Positions 1 through 20,787 of a stretch of DNA of 64,000 nucleotides are shown piece by piece. This DNA is from Anthoceros angustus (lineage: Eukaryota > Streptophyta > Anthocerotopsida > Anthocerotales > Anthocerotaceae). The position numbers were made by a program, and so were the translations under genes. The stretch covers positions 1,488,001 through 1,552,000 of the forward strand of contig MU008166.1 of NCBI GenBank assembly GCA_010909165.1, given 5' to 3'. Under the pieces are notes generated by a model that was given only the letters and a program-made list of their open reading frames with translations, had not been told where the DNA came from and searched no databases. Position 1 is the first letter of the stretch. Every line of letters starts with the position of its first letter.

Positions 1-1393
1 AGGATAAGGATGGCCAGGGCAGCTCTGCAACGTCGATATAGCCGGAAACAGAAAAACGTGCCACTTCAAATTGCTCAACGCCAGGGCGTGCTCTTTGGTC
101 CGAGACTCTGAGTTGACCTAGGGCAGCAACTGGGCTACTTGCTCCTCATCTTGCTCCAAGTTCTCTCAACCAGTTCGAAGTTGGGCCCGGGGGAGCTGCT
201 TTCACGACACTTACCTCTCATCAAAGCTGCTTCCTCCATAGCCGTCTTTATTGCTTCTTACATTGTTCTCACATGATAACCTCAAGTGAAAACCCTAAAT
301 GGAAACAGGTACCAAAGATTTTGGCTCCAGCGTTTTAATCTCCTTGCTGCTCAACATTCTTGGCTTCCCTTCTCAGTGGCAAGTGGACATCATCGGAAAG
401 GCGTCGATCGGGGTGGGTGCAAGGAAGATTTGTGGATGATATATCTCATATCCTGCATCACAAGATGGCCACCGTATGATGACTCCCCGCTTCCTGTCAC
501 GGGCAGCCGTCACCTTAGAACGAACTCGCCAAAATAGGCATCCGCAAGAGATGAGGTATGCAAAACGTGTGCCGTGGGGTGGGCTTTGTGTACTGCGGAG
601 GCAACCCAGTTAAAATGAGCAGACACAGTTGTACTGTGCCTGCCGGTTTCCTTTGGACGAGCCTGTAATTTGTCTGTATCTTCCGCTGATGTCTCGGCTT
701 CATTCACTGACATCCTCTCCCGGGTAAAGTCGGAGCAAATCCCACGTCCTCCATGAATCCATGATGTTGTAGCACGGTTTTCTTTCGATGGACAAGAAGA
801 AAATTCTGATGATGAAGTTTATGAGCAGATGGAAAAATCCCCAGATCTCAGCGTCTACCAGTCACTCCCGGGCTGCTCAATTTGAAAAGACTGCTGTTGG
901 ACATAAAGAAGTCTAGTGCCACTAGCCTCTCGCCGAGGTGGAGCTTCCACATTTTCTGCGCCAAGACGGTAAAGTAAGCAGAACAGAAGGTTTCCTCCAC
1001 CAGCACATGCTGCGGCCGCTTCCTCGATGTCTCCGTTCGCGTGCCACATCACCATCATCTATTCCGCTGGCAGCCTGAAGCTTACTCCACACTCCAGTGC
1101 ACAACTTCCAGCAGAGGAGGTTTCGCGATTCCAACACGCAACGCGATTTCCAGCACGTGTATCAAGAAATCCGTAGACGTCATGACTCGGCCGTGTTATA
1201 CTCGTCTCTGTTATAGACGCTTTCCACACCTATCTGCCCCTCTCTCACCAGCACGGTGGAAGAATAACACATCCATCTCCAAGCTGCAGAGGCCAAAACC
1301 AAGCTCTTAGCCTACAGACACCATAAACCTCAAAGTGACGACGGCCGCCCGACTCGTGCACATTCTTTGATGAACCAACATTGGTATGTGATA
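1..1393. other. Region downstream of RLK1 with no supported gene
   Basis: Only short open frames occur here and none carries a recognisable domain. The segment lies 3' of RLK1 and may include its 3' UTR. I see no repeat, RNA gene or transposon signature. Confidence 0.4.
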
Positions 1394-5160
<3,767 letters not shown>

Positions 5161-6119
5161 ATTGCCGTGCAGGCTATGCTAATTCAACTGGCTGACTTCC
5201 TATCATCCATCCCCCACACCAGAAGCAAACGATGATACGAAGCTTGGATTCCACCCCTTCAGACTGCAGGTCACGCCAGTGATCGCAACACAGCTGGCTG
5301 AGAAACCCAAAACACAAGTCGTCACCTTCCCAACCAGAGAAAGCAAACGCCCTGAGGCTGGTGAGGATCACATCTCGACCTCCCGAATCGAATCGAATCG
5401 CTTCCAGGGCCTAAGCTGTCTACCACTTAGCTCGCAAGCAGACTGACGAGCAGACATCCCAGCGAGATCCAGGAGCACAAGGTGACAAAGACAGTTGTTC
5501 ACGAGGGGCGAAGTACGCGGAAAGATCCCTCTTCTCACACCCGAAGTTCCGCATTCCAATTCTCTGAAATTAAAATATCTATGCGGGAATGCACAGCAAC
5601 AGGCTGCGAGTTCCGTGCACAAGACTGGGTCTGGGATCTGCAACTGGGAATTCGTCCCTGTAAAGCAACTATGTCAGCGGCCAGGTAAAACGGGATGGGA
5701 TTTCATCTCATTTGCAGCCTTACAATAGCAGCCTAAATTCATAATGTAGAAGAAGAAGAAGAAGTATACCTATTAGATTCCACTGGAGTAGAATTTTTCC
5801 TATCATTCATGGGACTTGGTACTTCAACTGTAATATGGTGTGCCTAAACTACTTTGCACCGAGGGCATCCACTCCCTTCAGGCACCCCATGTTAACTACC
5901 GATGGAAGCGCAGATGACTAACAGCCACGTACTTATAGCCGTTCAGACACACAACGTCAGTAGATTTCACTGTGAAGAACACTGGTAAGTCCGTGTACAA
6001 TGGGTTCAATAGGCAGGTAGGTACTTCTCAATATTGCGGCTTCGCAGAAAGAAGAACCTCCCTCAAACAAATTTGGAACAACTCTGCTCATCGAAAATTG
6101 AAATACACCTCACTCGAGC
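5161..6119. other. Intergenic region between RLK1 and the MGDG synthase
   Basis: It presumably contains the RLK1 promoter and 5' UTR and the 3' UTR of the MGDG synthase gene, since both are on the minus strand. A short GAA repeat lies at about 5750-5764. I recognise no coding sequence. Confidence 0.4.
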
Positions 6120-8604
6120 CTATGTGTAGGCCAGCTGTTGCCTGCCAACCGTTCTCCGGTGGCGCGCAAGCTCATCAAGGTCCCGTACTATCTTAAAAAC
6201 AGCATCAGGTCGGGCGAGTTTGGCGGCGTTCGCAGCCATTTCGCTTAGCTCCGCAGCCTTGGGTCCGAACCAGTCGGCCACGATCCTTGCAATTTCCTTC
6301 GGGTTATCACAAAATTTCCCGGCTCCGTTATCAACCACAAAAGGAACATTCCCGGCTTCCTGAAAGAGTAGACGAGTGGATTAGGTCCATGCACACACAT
6401 CGAAGGGATGAACCAAATTGGCTGATGAGAAATCGCAGACCTGGCCAGCTATGTAATCGCTGAGAAGCATTGGCAATCCTCTGATCATTGCTTCTGCAAT
6501 TGTCCCAGGGCCAGCCTGCAAGACCATGTAGACGCAATGATGCAATGAGAAACATAACCACAATTGGGCAAACAGATGTCCATCGGAATCAGCGAGATAC
6601 CACAGATGACAGACCTTGGTGATGACACAGTCACAGGCTCCCATCCAATCCGACATATTGGTTACAAAGCCCTTAATCTGCACGGCACAAGAACCCCCAT
6701 CAGAACAAAGCGTGCCCAGGACAACAAGCAACAATTTTGACCGGATAAAATCACAGGTGTAAATGACAGAAGTTCATAACCTGCACAGGCATAGGCCATT
6801 TAACGCCTTGAAGCTTGTTCACAAGTTTTTGGTTCCGTCCACAAATCACCACCAGCTGTCCAATAGCCTTTCCGCTTTGTGCATCATACAACGAATTGCC
6901 AAGAGCTCTAGCAGTTGACTCCACGGGACCCATACCTTCTCCTCCCCCCATCAACAACACTGCCGGCAAATCTTCGTCCATGCCCAGCTCTTGGCGGAGT
7001 TCATCCTTTCAATGTCGATAACATATATCAGGAAACACTTCCAACAACGTAGGTGGATTTTCCTTGCAACAACACTTCACAACAAGGAATGCACGCAAAG
7101 ATCATCATACGAGTCCTAAAATATGGACCGACCTGAACAATATGGCAAATACCTTGGAGCGAGTAGACTTGCAGAAATTGGGTCGAATTGGAAGGCCATG
7201 TACTCGGATTTGAGAGCTTTGAAGACCTGCCTTTTGTGCCCTTAGGGCAACCTCCTTCGTTGGGCAAAAGCAGGCAGTTACTAGTTTGTGGAACCTGCGG
7301 TGTAAGACAACAGAAGGACAGCAGACTCAGACAATCAACATAAAGGAACGAGGGAGAACGAAAACCAAGAGTAGCGGATCGGACAACCTCATCCTTACCA
7401 AGTAGGATGGCAGGTACTCAAGTCTGTAATAACAGTTGTGAAGGGTATCTTATGAAGGAGACCTCTAGCACGCAACACTCTGAGTGGAATATGCTGCATC
7501 AGTGGATGTACACTGACAATAACATCCGGCTGATACTTCATCAGCCCCTTGGCCACCTCTCTGCAACCAGCCACAGGAACTGCAGCGTTAAGTTAGGCGG
7601 CCATCGTACACTGAGCTAAACTTAGAAAACCTAGCCTGATGACAGCACAGAAAGTTCTTTGCTTAGAGCTGGTTCTCTCCAGATGGCAAAATCACATACC
7701 TAGCCACAAAAGCCGAAGTTGCAGCCATCTGAGACTGATGCACAAAACGAGGGGCGGTCCCGTGAAAAGTCATCTTCCAGAGGGCCTCGTGTTTCACCAG
7801 GAAGCTGTAACTCCGTGGAACCTGATTGAAAGGCCAGGGCGTATGCTCCTTCCAGAGGTCGATAATAGTAACCTGAAATCACAAACCGGAATCGTCAGCT
7901 GACACGCAGTCCACTCCTACTCCATCAGAAAGGACAATGCGCAACAACGACACCGCCTACATCACGCCACAGACATCAGGGCCAACGAGTAGGATACAAA
8001 ACCTATCACAGAGCATGAATTTCCATCCAAGATCGCCTGCAGGAAGAAAAAATGGCATCCAGAAATGAGAAGAAAATTTGGTGCACGACATACAAGAGTG
8101 GCCCGGCATCGCAGGAAGCAGACGAACCTTGTACAGGTCCCCATACTCCAGCTCAAAAGTTGCTTTAATCGCCTCCGCCGACGCGCGATGGCCCCCGCCA
8201 GTGTCACTCATGAGAATCAAAACCCTCTTGTGCGGCGCGGCAGCCACGAGCTCAGCCGAGCCATCCCCCGCCTCTTGCACACCGTCATCACCGCCTCCCA
8301 GAGAACTGCTATCATGTTCCACAGAATGTGACAACGCAGGCAGCCGCTCGCAGTGGCGCCGGATGTGGCAGTGCAGCTGATCCAAGATGCGGCTACGCTG
8401 GTACCGGGCCCGCGAGCCGAATCCCGGCAGCGAGAGAAATGCGACGGGGCGCGCGACGGCGTAGGCCGCCACGGCACTGTCATCCCGACCTGAGGAGCAG
8501 CATTCTGGCTGAAAAGGGGATGCCGATGGAGCGGGCCGGAAGGAGGCGGCCAGGCTGGGGGAAGTGGATGCAGCGCTCCCCAGGCGCTCCGCTGCGCTTG
8601 GCAT
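6120..8604 (-). CDS. MGD: Monogalactosyldiacylglycerol synthase (MGDG synthase, GT28 family)
   Basis: Transfers galactose from UDP-galactose to diacylglycerol in the chloroplast envelope, making MGDG, the main thylakoid lipid. Exon 1 (8604 to about 8130) starts MPSAAERLG and holds a Ser/Ala-rich segment that fits a transit peptide. It then enters the catalytic domain with [18 protein letters not shown]. Later exons give [18 protein letters not shown] (about 7870-7690), [14 protein letters not shown] (about 7590-7430), an exon ending in HGLPIRPNF (about 7290-7150), [12 protein letters not shown] (about 7010-6780), GACDCVITK (about 6640), [15 protein letters not shown] (about 6515-6440) and a final exon through [10 protein letters not shown] to the stop at 6120. 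Every conserved block of plant MGD proteins is present in order without frame breaks. The long N-terminus suggests a plastid-targeted type-A-like enzyme (inference). Confidence 0.95.
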
Positions 8605-8977
8605 TTTTGCTCCAAGAACTCGATGCTGGACTCACGCGACTGCCATGCCTTCGCTTGTCCGCTAGGACACTAGAACAGCCACAACACGCCGGAGCCAGAG
8701 AACAACGGAACAAGACAACGAAGCAGATTGAAGAGCGGGAAGGCTGTGTGAAGGTTGGCTTGCCTGTCCCACTTATCCACAATGCCGCCGGTGACTGGTC
8801 GAGTCCCTTCAAGTCTTAAATTAGATATCTATGTATTGGTTCTTTCATCTTGGCCAAATAATCATCGATTCATCGTCGGTCAGAGCAGGAAACATAGGTG
8901 GTAGAGAAGCATGTTTCTGTTTTATTTATTTTTAAGTAATAAGGATAAAGATTATACAGTCTGGGGTTTAAGGTTCC
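8605..8977. other. Upstream region of the MGDG synthase
   Basis: Expected promoter and 5' UTR of the MGDG synthase, bounded by the LINE remnant on the far side. I see no convincing TATA box, repeat or coding sequence. Confidence 0.3.
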
Positions 8978-10965
8978 CTAAGCAGTTTTTACATCACTAT
9001 CATTTAGTTCTTGTACCAGGGGGTGGGCTAGAAAACTCTCATGACAAAATCCAAACTTCTGGAGCCAAGAGGAAGACTGGGCATACCAGCAGGTCTTGTT
9101 ACCTGAAGAGGCTAATTTCCGGGAGGACTGAAAGGCAAGGAGGAGGTATGAGGGAGTGGATGTGGGGTGATTAGACTGAGCTTCTTCTAAAGAATAGAGG
9201 CGGTATAAGAAGTTGGTTAGGCAAAATAGACCCTCAAGTTCAAGCGGGAAGGTGGCAAATTCTGCAAGAAAGATGGCAAGGGGGAAGGACTTCTTACATG
9301 CAATGTGAGCTCGAAGAAAGGATGTCTGGACCTCTTCCACCTTGTACCAGTCGTCCAGCGAGAGATAGGGTCCCCAAAACGCGGCCGCATACATAACCGA
9401 AGGAACGACAACTGTGTTGAACAGCCATTGCTGAGTGGGGATGTCCTTCATGTGCATCCTAGAGCTATGTCTTCGAACCCCACACGCCCATGCCACCCCT
9501 TTGACAATGCGAGCAGAGGTAGAGAGCCGGGCCATAGAGAGTGCCACCTAGGGAGATGTAAGATGGAACAGTCTCCATATGCTGCCCATTATAGAAGAAC
9601 TTCAAGTTGTGATGAACTAGGTCCTGCCGGTTGAAAAACATGATCTTGGTCTTCTTCAAGTTCACTTCCAAATCTCTTGCCTCGCAGAAGCGGGACAATA
9701 TATTCAATTGTCGTTGGAGGCCCTCAGGAGGGTGAGACAAAAGGGCAATGTCATCTGCATACAAGAAGACAACTATGTACACCAAGGAGAGTAGGCAACC
9801 AGGATCCCCAGACTCCGCAACCCAAGACTCCAGCTCATCAATGTAGAAGCCAAATAAGTTAGGAGAAGATGGATCTCCCTGCCGCACTCCTATATTGCAA
9901 AGCAAATCCAAAAGGGCAAAGGTGGCATAGGGAGTGTGGGTCCTGACCTTCACCTTTTCATAGAGGATCCCAATAGCATGTAAACGATGAACAGGCATCC
10001 CCAACCTATGAAAGCCAGCAAAGAGCTTCTCCCGGGAGATTGAGTCAAAAGCCCGTTTGAAGTCAACAAAACAAACATAAACATGTCTATTACCCTTCCG
10101 TCTGCTTTTCGGCTCCTGAATAATAGCAATGAGGATGAAAAGATTATCCTGAGTATTCCGCTCCGGACGAAACCCAGGAGAGCCCCTTACCCCAGTGCCA
10201 CCTTTCTCGGCCCAAGAAGTAGTGAGGATCTCCAAGCAAGAGCTAAAGATCTTAGCAAATATGGACTCAACCATGACTGTAGGTGGGCGAGAGTTGAGAA
10301 TCAGCTGTCTTCAAAATGGAATGAATGTCATTCCAACACTATTCCTCAGGAAATCCATGGACTAAAACCTCATTGAACAGAGCAGTTAAGGGAGGAGCAA
10401 TAATGGTAGGAGCCGCATAAGAGAATAGCTCTCTAGGGATATCTGCAGGGTTATATGCTCTCCCAGATTTGAGGTTGTTGATGGTGGCCAGGATGAGGTC
10501 AGGAGTGAACAACTTGATCCCAGGATCCTGAGACCTAGAAGGAGGGGAAACAGATTCCTGGAAGAAAAGTGTTTGCACATAGTTGATAAGCTCAGGAGAG
10601 GCCTGCAACAGAATGGTTTGATGAGAGTGGAATTCCTTCTAAAAAGTAGCAGCACCCGGAGATTCCTTGAGGAGCCTGAAGAGGCGATCACGTTGGGAGG
10701 AAAAAAAAGCAAACTTTTTGACAGCAATGAGAGGTTTGTAAGGCTTAATAATTGCCTTGTACAACGGAGAATGATGGGACTTGGATCGCACATTGAGAGC
10801 ATAGAGGCACTTGTGGGAGTGGGATCGAAGGCGTTTGCATTCATCATCGAACCAATAGTGATGAGGGGCAGTGTTGGAGAGCTTGATAGCATGACAAGAT
10901 TTAGGGGCCCGCTTGGTCTCTGGAGAGTATCGTGCGCTAGGAGCTTTAGGTTAAAGTGCATATAG
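8978..10965 (-). mobile_element. Decayed LINE (non-LTR retrotransposon) ORF2 fragment
   Basis: The minus strand encodes a reverse-transcriptase region in at least three frames. It includes an upstream segment with LILATINNLKSGRA (about 10600-10340), an RT core with FVDFKRAFDSI, IGVRQGDPSSP and the catalytic box FLYADDIALLS (about 10274-9600), and a downstream thumb/C-terminal segment ending at 8978. Frame changes near 10330 and 9545 and the absence of an endonuclease domain show a 5'-truncated, inactive copy. The stretch 10610-10965 reads as further LINE sequence (DDECKRLR) only when frames are switched. It sits between the MGDG synthase and the RLK pseudogene and shares its strand with the former. 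No clear poly(A) tail or target-site duplication was found. Confidence 0.85.
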
Positions 10966-11129
10966 GCATTGAAGTTATTTAGGGCGTAATGTAGTTGTAG
11001 CAGTTACGACGGTTAATCACCAACTGATTCCACTGACTTAAGTGCGTAGGCACCCTATCAATCTATTATTCTTCTTCTCTTCCTAGCGTTTCTCCCCTGG
11101 CTCTCGATCCTCGGCATCTATATCTGGCG

Positions 11130-12760
11130 TATCTTCAAGTCCTCGATGTAAGCAATGCCGGGGAAGATGAGTTCAGCAGTTTGCCTCAAAGTACTGTAGT
11201 TCTCAAGTTGACAGCTTTGAGAAGCTTGTACGTCACTTTCCAAATTGACAGCTTTGAGAAGCTTGTACCATGTGCCACTGTCGCCCTTCCTCTGCTTTTT
11301 ATGTACAGCAGGTGATGCCCCGTGTGTTACAGCTCGCTGGAATGTGTTTTTCAGAAATTTGAGCACCATACCGTGGAACTCGCCGTTCCCCAATCAGATT
11401 GTGAAGCTGGCGAACCTGGAGGAATTGTGAGCACCTTCTCGAACAAAGCCTCCTGGGTCGTTTGAAAGTCATACGAGAGGTTGCTCTGCCTGCCTTTATT
11501 GCACAGCTCCTGACAACCTTCTATGTCTTTGCAGTGAGATCTCGGAAGCTAATATTACTGAGAATCTCCCAGATGATTTCTTCTCTCTCACAAAACTCCG
11601 AGTTCTGTAAGCTCGCTAGTCACCCTTGACTGAGAACCCCCAGCTTTAAATGGAGTCAGTGCTTATTCGGTTCTCCTGATTGCAGGTATCTGGGAGGCAA
11701 CACCCTGAATGTGACTTTGGCCGAATTCAACAAACTGATTCAGCTCGAGAAATTGTGTGACGTCAAATTGTGTGACGCCCAATTTGCCTTCCTAGACAAA
11801 TTCGGGCGTTCCAGAAATGGTGGAATACTAAATTCCATATTCCTGTTTTCTTCAACGTTTTGCTGATGCCAGTCCTCATGGTTGTCATCTGATGTTTATG
11901 GGCTTGGGAGACTCGGAGGCTACACCAGGAGTACAAAGGTTTACACTGGAAGAACTATCCAGGATCACAAACAACTTCAGTGACTCTCATGTGCTAGGTG
12001 CTGGTGGTTTTGGGAAGGTCTTCTATATATATGGAAGTATGGATGATGGCAGGACGGTGGCCATCAAGCGTGCATCTCCTGACCGCATGCATGGCCTTGG
12101 TGAATTTCGCAACGAGGTCATGCTTCTAAGCAGACTGTGGCCAAGCTGGCTGACTTTGGAATCTTGAAAAAGTCACTGCGGAATCCGAAACCCATGTCAC
12201 AACCAGACCCGCTGGTTCTGCAGGGTGAGCATGACCAGCACGCACTGCAGAGTTGATCGCCCGAGCGCTTGTTTCCCAGTTTCTTGCCTTGCTCAAACAT
12301 GCATCCTTACTGTGCAGATACCTGGACCCGGAGTAGTTTCTGAGAAGACAGCTAACCACAGCCAGCAATGTGTATGCCTTCGGAGTCGTTCTGCTAGAGC
12401 TGGTTACCGGCCAGGAGGCACATCAAGAGAGTTGAAGAATACAACCTCATTGCATGGGTTAGTGTCCCTAACGTTGTACTGGAACCTCACAAGCTTGATT
12501 CTGAATTTGCACTGAGGGATTGCTTGTGGGAGATTCGGCTCTGCAGACCAAACAGAGGTTCAGAACCGCTGGATTCGAGTCTATCGTGGACCCACTTCTT
12601 AATTACGATTATCACGAAGAAAAGCTGGCCAGGCACCCTCGACATGGACATGGACATCTGAAAAGCCACAAAAAGCAGCTCCAAATCCTGAATGGCCATC
12701 GAGCTCTGAAACCACACAACGAAGCACGCCAACAGATCCCAACGTAGAGATCTGTCTAAG
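11130..12760 (+). pseudogene. Deleted LRR receptor kinase pseudogene, relative of RLK2
   Basis: LRR exons matching RLK2 are present (VLDVSNAGEDE near 11140; NQIVKLANLEEL near 11400; NLPDDFFSLTKLRVL near 11580; YLGGNTLNVTLAEF near 11700). The sequence then jumps straight to the juxtamembrane and kinase N-lobe (about 11800-12140, GAGGFGKVF, VAIKRASPDR). A second deletion removes everything from RLSRL to the activation loop: near 12135 the text passes from the LLSRL codons directly into KLADFGI. The YLDPE exon carries an in-frame stop at its next codon (about 12334), and a short deletion in LVTGQEA shifts frame. The stalk, membrane helix and catalytic HRD loop are missing, so no receptor can be made. 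A 37-bp unit coding the LTALRSL segment is repeated near 11207 and 11244. Confidence 0.88.
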
Positions 12761-12769
12761 TCTGCTGGC

Positions 12770-13600
12770 ACGGACGATGGATCCCGGTGATCTAAGGCAG
12801 GACGATCAGATCAAGGAACAGTACATGGCAGTCCTATAATCAGGATACATCCCTGCACGGTGAAGTACAGGAATCATTCCGCCAGCAACCGCCGGCCTGA
12901 ACCGCTTCTGGCTTGGTGGCTAAGGCCCAGCAGCAGCGGAAGCCAAAAAGGATTGGGAAGGTATCCACTCATCCAGCAGATCCCTTCAAGATTCAACCGG
13001 AGGGCCCGGCTGAACGGCCTTCGTTGCCCTCCTAGAAGCAGCCATCCGGGTCGTGATGGTTTTGCACCCAGTGCTCTAGATGAGACCATAACACCTAATT
13101 AGGCGTTGTTATAACAACGCCATCCTCGACAGTCAGTGCTTGGTGCTTCTCCAGTGGGCAACGCTTGGTGCCTCTGCAGTCGTATGTACATCCTCCTCGC
13201 CTTACTAGTCAACATTACTTGGAAGTTGGAAGCACAGGACATCTATTTGGGCGCCATAACTGCACATGCCTGCACATGCTGATGTCTTGAATTCCAACGA
13301 CTATTCTGAAATCGTGAATTGTTATTCCAACCACCAAGGCCAAGCCTGCGTCAAATACAAATCCTCCAGGAGTTCCACTGGATAGGTTTCCTATTGGTAG
13401 AGTCGGTCTATCCTTCCTATTAGTACTGGGGGAAGGGAGTGGAGTCTGTCGAATGACAGTACATGAGGTACACACAGTTGTAAAGCAAACAGAAAGCTCA
13501 CTCTTCCCACTGTTCTACAAAACTTCTGGTTTCATGTCTCACATCATGCTGCACTACGTACGTTGATTTCGACTGTCCTACACACACCGGACGAGAAAGA
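12770..13600. other. Intergenic region upstream of RLK2
   Basis: No coding similarity recognised. It separates the pseudogene from the RLK2 promoter. Confidence 0.35.
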
Positions 13601-13601
13601 A

Positions 13602-13610
13602 TTATAAAAG
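13602..13610 (+). promoter_or_regulatory. Candidate TATA box of RLK2
   Basis: ttataaaag lies about 280 bp before the proposed RLK2 start codon, which would give a 5' UTR of roughly 250 nt. Sequence match only. Confidence 0.4.
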
Positions 13611-13889
13611 GCGGCACAAGAGGTGCGTCACGAAGTACTTTACACTACGGGACAACGACGTGAAACGCAATGTCGTGTAGGCTGGAGACAACGCAACGGC
13701 TTACACCGAAGTGGGTGAGTGCAGGACAAAGAATGAGGAAACGTCCAGCACATCTGGTCAGTCATGCACAAGACGCGTCACATGAGGAAAGCGAATGAAC
13801 CACATCGAAATCGCAAATAGTGGTTTGTGCATTTTGCAGCTGTTGTTCAATTTCCGGGTAGATCTGCCTCCAGTGAGGGCAGGCCTCCA

Positions 13890-18148
<4,259 letters not shown>

Positions 18149-18408
18149 TCTCCGACAGGACGGTCAGGGCACGGTTTTCTACTTTCCTGCAGGTCTGGCA
18201 AATTAGCATTCCACCAAAGGCAATAGGAAATACAAGTGCAAAATGTTTCAGGTTGCCCGTACAAGTGTCGAGTTCCGACAGCCTGAAGAACTGGCGCATA
18301 GAATAGCAAGTCTATCTTGAAAGCCACACACGGCGAGAGGCCTGTCTTTCTGCCGGCATTTGTACAATCGAGGCCGAGGAAAATTCGTGTTCCCCAGGGC
18401 TTCACGCC

Positions 18409-20492
18409 ATGGGCACTATTTGCAGCAGATGCCTTCCCTTCTTGCCGTTCTTCAGCCAGGAGAGCGAGGACCAGCAGCGGCCGCTGCTGAACGGGAAAAG
18501 GAGCGGCGACGGTGGCGGCGGCGGCACGGCCGCTGCGCCGCGTCATGGTGCCACATCTGGGAAGCTGGGATGGCGGAGACTCGAGTTCAAGATCCGGGGA
18601 AGGGAATTCGGCTTGGAGCTACCTGCAGGATGCACGCAGGTGGAATCCGCGGATCACAAGCTGGCCGTGTTCGAAGGCGCGGAGTTCGATCGGGAGCTGG
18701 TGGATCTGCTACGGTTTGAGAATCCGGAGCTGTGCTTTGTGCCAATCTTCCAAAACAGGCGGCTGGTGGTAGGGGACTGCATCCCGGCGGGATCCAGACC
18801 GGACAACGTTGCAAGCTTCTTCATCCCGCAGCTGGACACCGCGCAGGCGCGGTTCGGGCTGGGGCACAGATGGATGCGGTCCAGCCCGGGGACGCTGTAC
18901 GTGTATCGGGAGCGGAGGAAGCAGTTTTGCCCCGATCTCGATGTCACGGATTGCGAGGCGGCTTTGGCTGCGGACAGGGAGCTGCAGGCCGCGGGAAGCG
19001 AGGCTTTGGTGTACTATGATTTGCCGGTGCTGCTGGCGCTGGAGGTGATGGCGGAGTCGGATGATCCGGGAGACATTGATAGTAAGTGCAGAGGGATGGT
19101 GGAGGCCGGTGCTGCGCGAACTGCGGTCGGGCTCTTCGTGTGGGATCCTGCGAAGCCGCGGGAGTTCGACGGGACTGTGAAGGTGTATCAACGGCGTGAG
19201 GATTCGGATTCGAGGTTGGAATTGGGAGCGGAGGCCGGGGATCTAGATGTTGCGGTGGAGGAGTATCATCGGCCGAGATTCGTGCCGCTGGATGGCTTGC
19301 ATGAAGGCATGCGGCTCTACTTGTCTGCGCTGCCGGAGTACGCGTGGCCGTCGCAGGGACTGTCGCAGGTGAAGACTGGGGACTGGCAGATGCTCCTCAG
19401 TGCTTGCTGCGACGTCCGACATCCGGAGATGGTGAAGGAAGCCATCAACTATGTAGGATCCCTGAATTTGCAGGACAGCAACGGGAGGCTTTGCATGGTG
19501 GAGGCCGCGAAAGCTGGCGACGTGAGCCTTCTTGATTACATGCACCGGCATGGCGCATCACTCGACCGGGAAGGTAAGCACAATAGTGATGCAGCAGTTT
19601 CTTGTTCTTGGACGTGATGGTGACAGTGCTTGCATGCATTTTACGACCCGATGTCGACAGTCACCGGTGATGACATTACCTGCATGTATGTATTCATTTT
19701 TACGACCCGAGATGGTGACAGTACGGTGATGGTGTGTCTGGCAGACGCGGAGGATGTTTCTCCTTACCTGGCAGCCAGAACGCAGAACCGTGCGGAGGCT
19801 TGTAGATGGCTGGAAGAGCGGGGGTGTGTGCTCCATCCGCAGACGGCCTTGGATCAGGCGATACGAAGTCGGAAAACAAGAGTTGTGGAGTACCTCCTGC
19901 GGGCAGGGGAAACGGAGAAGTTCACTGTGAGTAAAATCTTCCTTTCTTCCCGTGCACTGAGTTGCTGTGCAGTCCCTCTTGTGGTCGCAAGGGCATTTCG
20001 ATGAATTGTTCGTGCTCAGAGTCTGCTCGAACGTTTTGATAGGCGGGAGAGCAAGGTAGCTGGAGTCCAGCGTCGCTCTCTCGACCTTTGTCGACTGCAA
20101 TGAGAGTGTGGAATGAGGACGCAGTGAAAATGCTGCTGGACAAGGGTTGCAAGCCAACGGATAACGTGTTAAACCTGAAGCTGTTGTTGAATGTGAAGGC
20201 TGATCAAGAGGCAGGCCAGACTAGCTGGAGCCCGAGATCGCTGTCGACGTGCCTGTCCACTGCCATCAAGGTATCCAACGAGGGGCTTGTCAGATCGCTA
20301 CTGGCCCAAGGGTGCAAGCCCACGCTTCAGGATCACTACCGAGCTGCCCTGTCCTCCGACCCCTCCATTGTCAACCTCCTTCTGGATGCTCATTCACTTT
20401 CCGACGACGAATTGTCCGAATTTCTCCTTGAGAAGGAGAACCTGGCCCAGGGGAGCCTCTCTCTCGTTGCTGGGGCCTCCCCTGCTGCGTGA
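18409..20492 (+). CDS. Ankyrin-like repeat protein with predicted lipid-anchored N-terminus
   Basis: Three exons (18409-19573, 19745-19926, 20043-20492) join in frame to give 598 residues. The N-terminus MGTICSRC has Gly2 and Ser6, as in N-myristoylation sites, plus Cys5 and Cys8 that could be palmitoylated. This predicts attachment to the inner face of a membrane. Residues about 50-340 form a domain I do not recognise. The C-terminal third is helical and ankyrin-like (LNLQDSNGRLCMVEAAKAG, LDYMHRHGA, VVEYLLRAG). Exon 3 carries an internal duplication: a SWSPxSLSxxLSTA block followed by V..LL..GCKPT occurs twice (about 20055-20160 and 20220-20330). The gene lies 260 bp after RLK2 on the same strand and converges on RLK3. 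A role beside the receptors is only suggested by location and predicted membrane anchoring. Confidence 0.75.
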
Positions 20493-20787
20493 ATGGTTAT
20501 TGAGACATCTCGGTCAGATCAACCCTGTTGTATGTAGCGTATGTTTTTAGTCTTCAGGATTTATTACCTGTACATAAATATCCAGTGACAAATGGTTTTG
20601 CGTGTCGAGGGGCAAGTGTAGTAGTGTGACAATTTTGGGTCATTGCCCGATACGTAGGTACCTAGTCTAATTGTGGGTAAGTAGGAGACCCTGATTACCA
20701 TCATGCACCGCAGGTTTTGTACCACAGATCTCGAATTTAGGAAACGACGGCAATAAATAAGTACCTATCAAAAAGAAAAGACAATCA

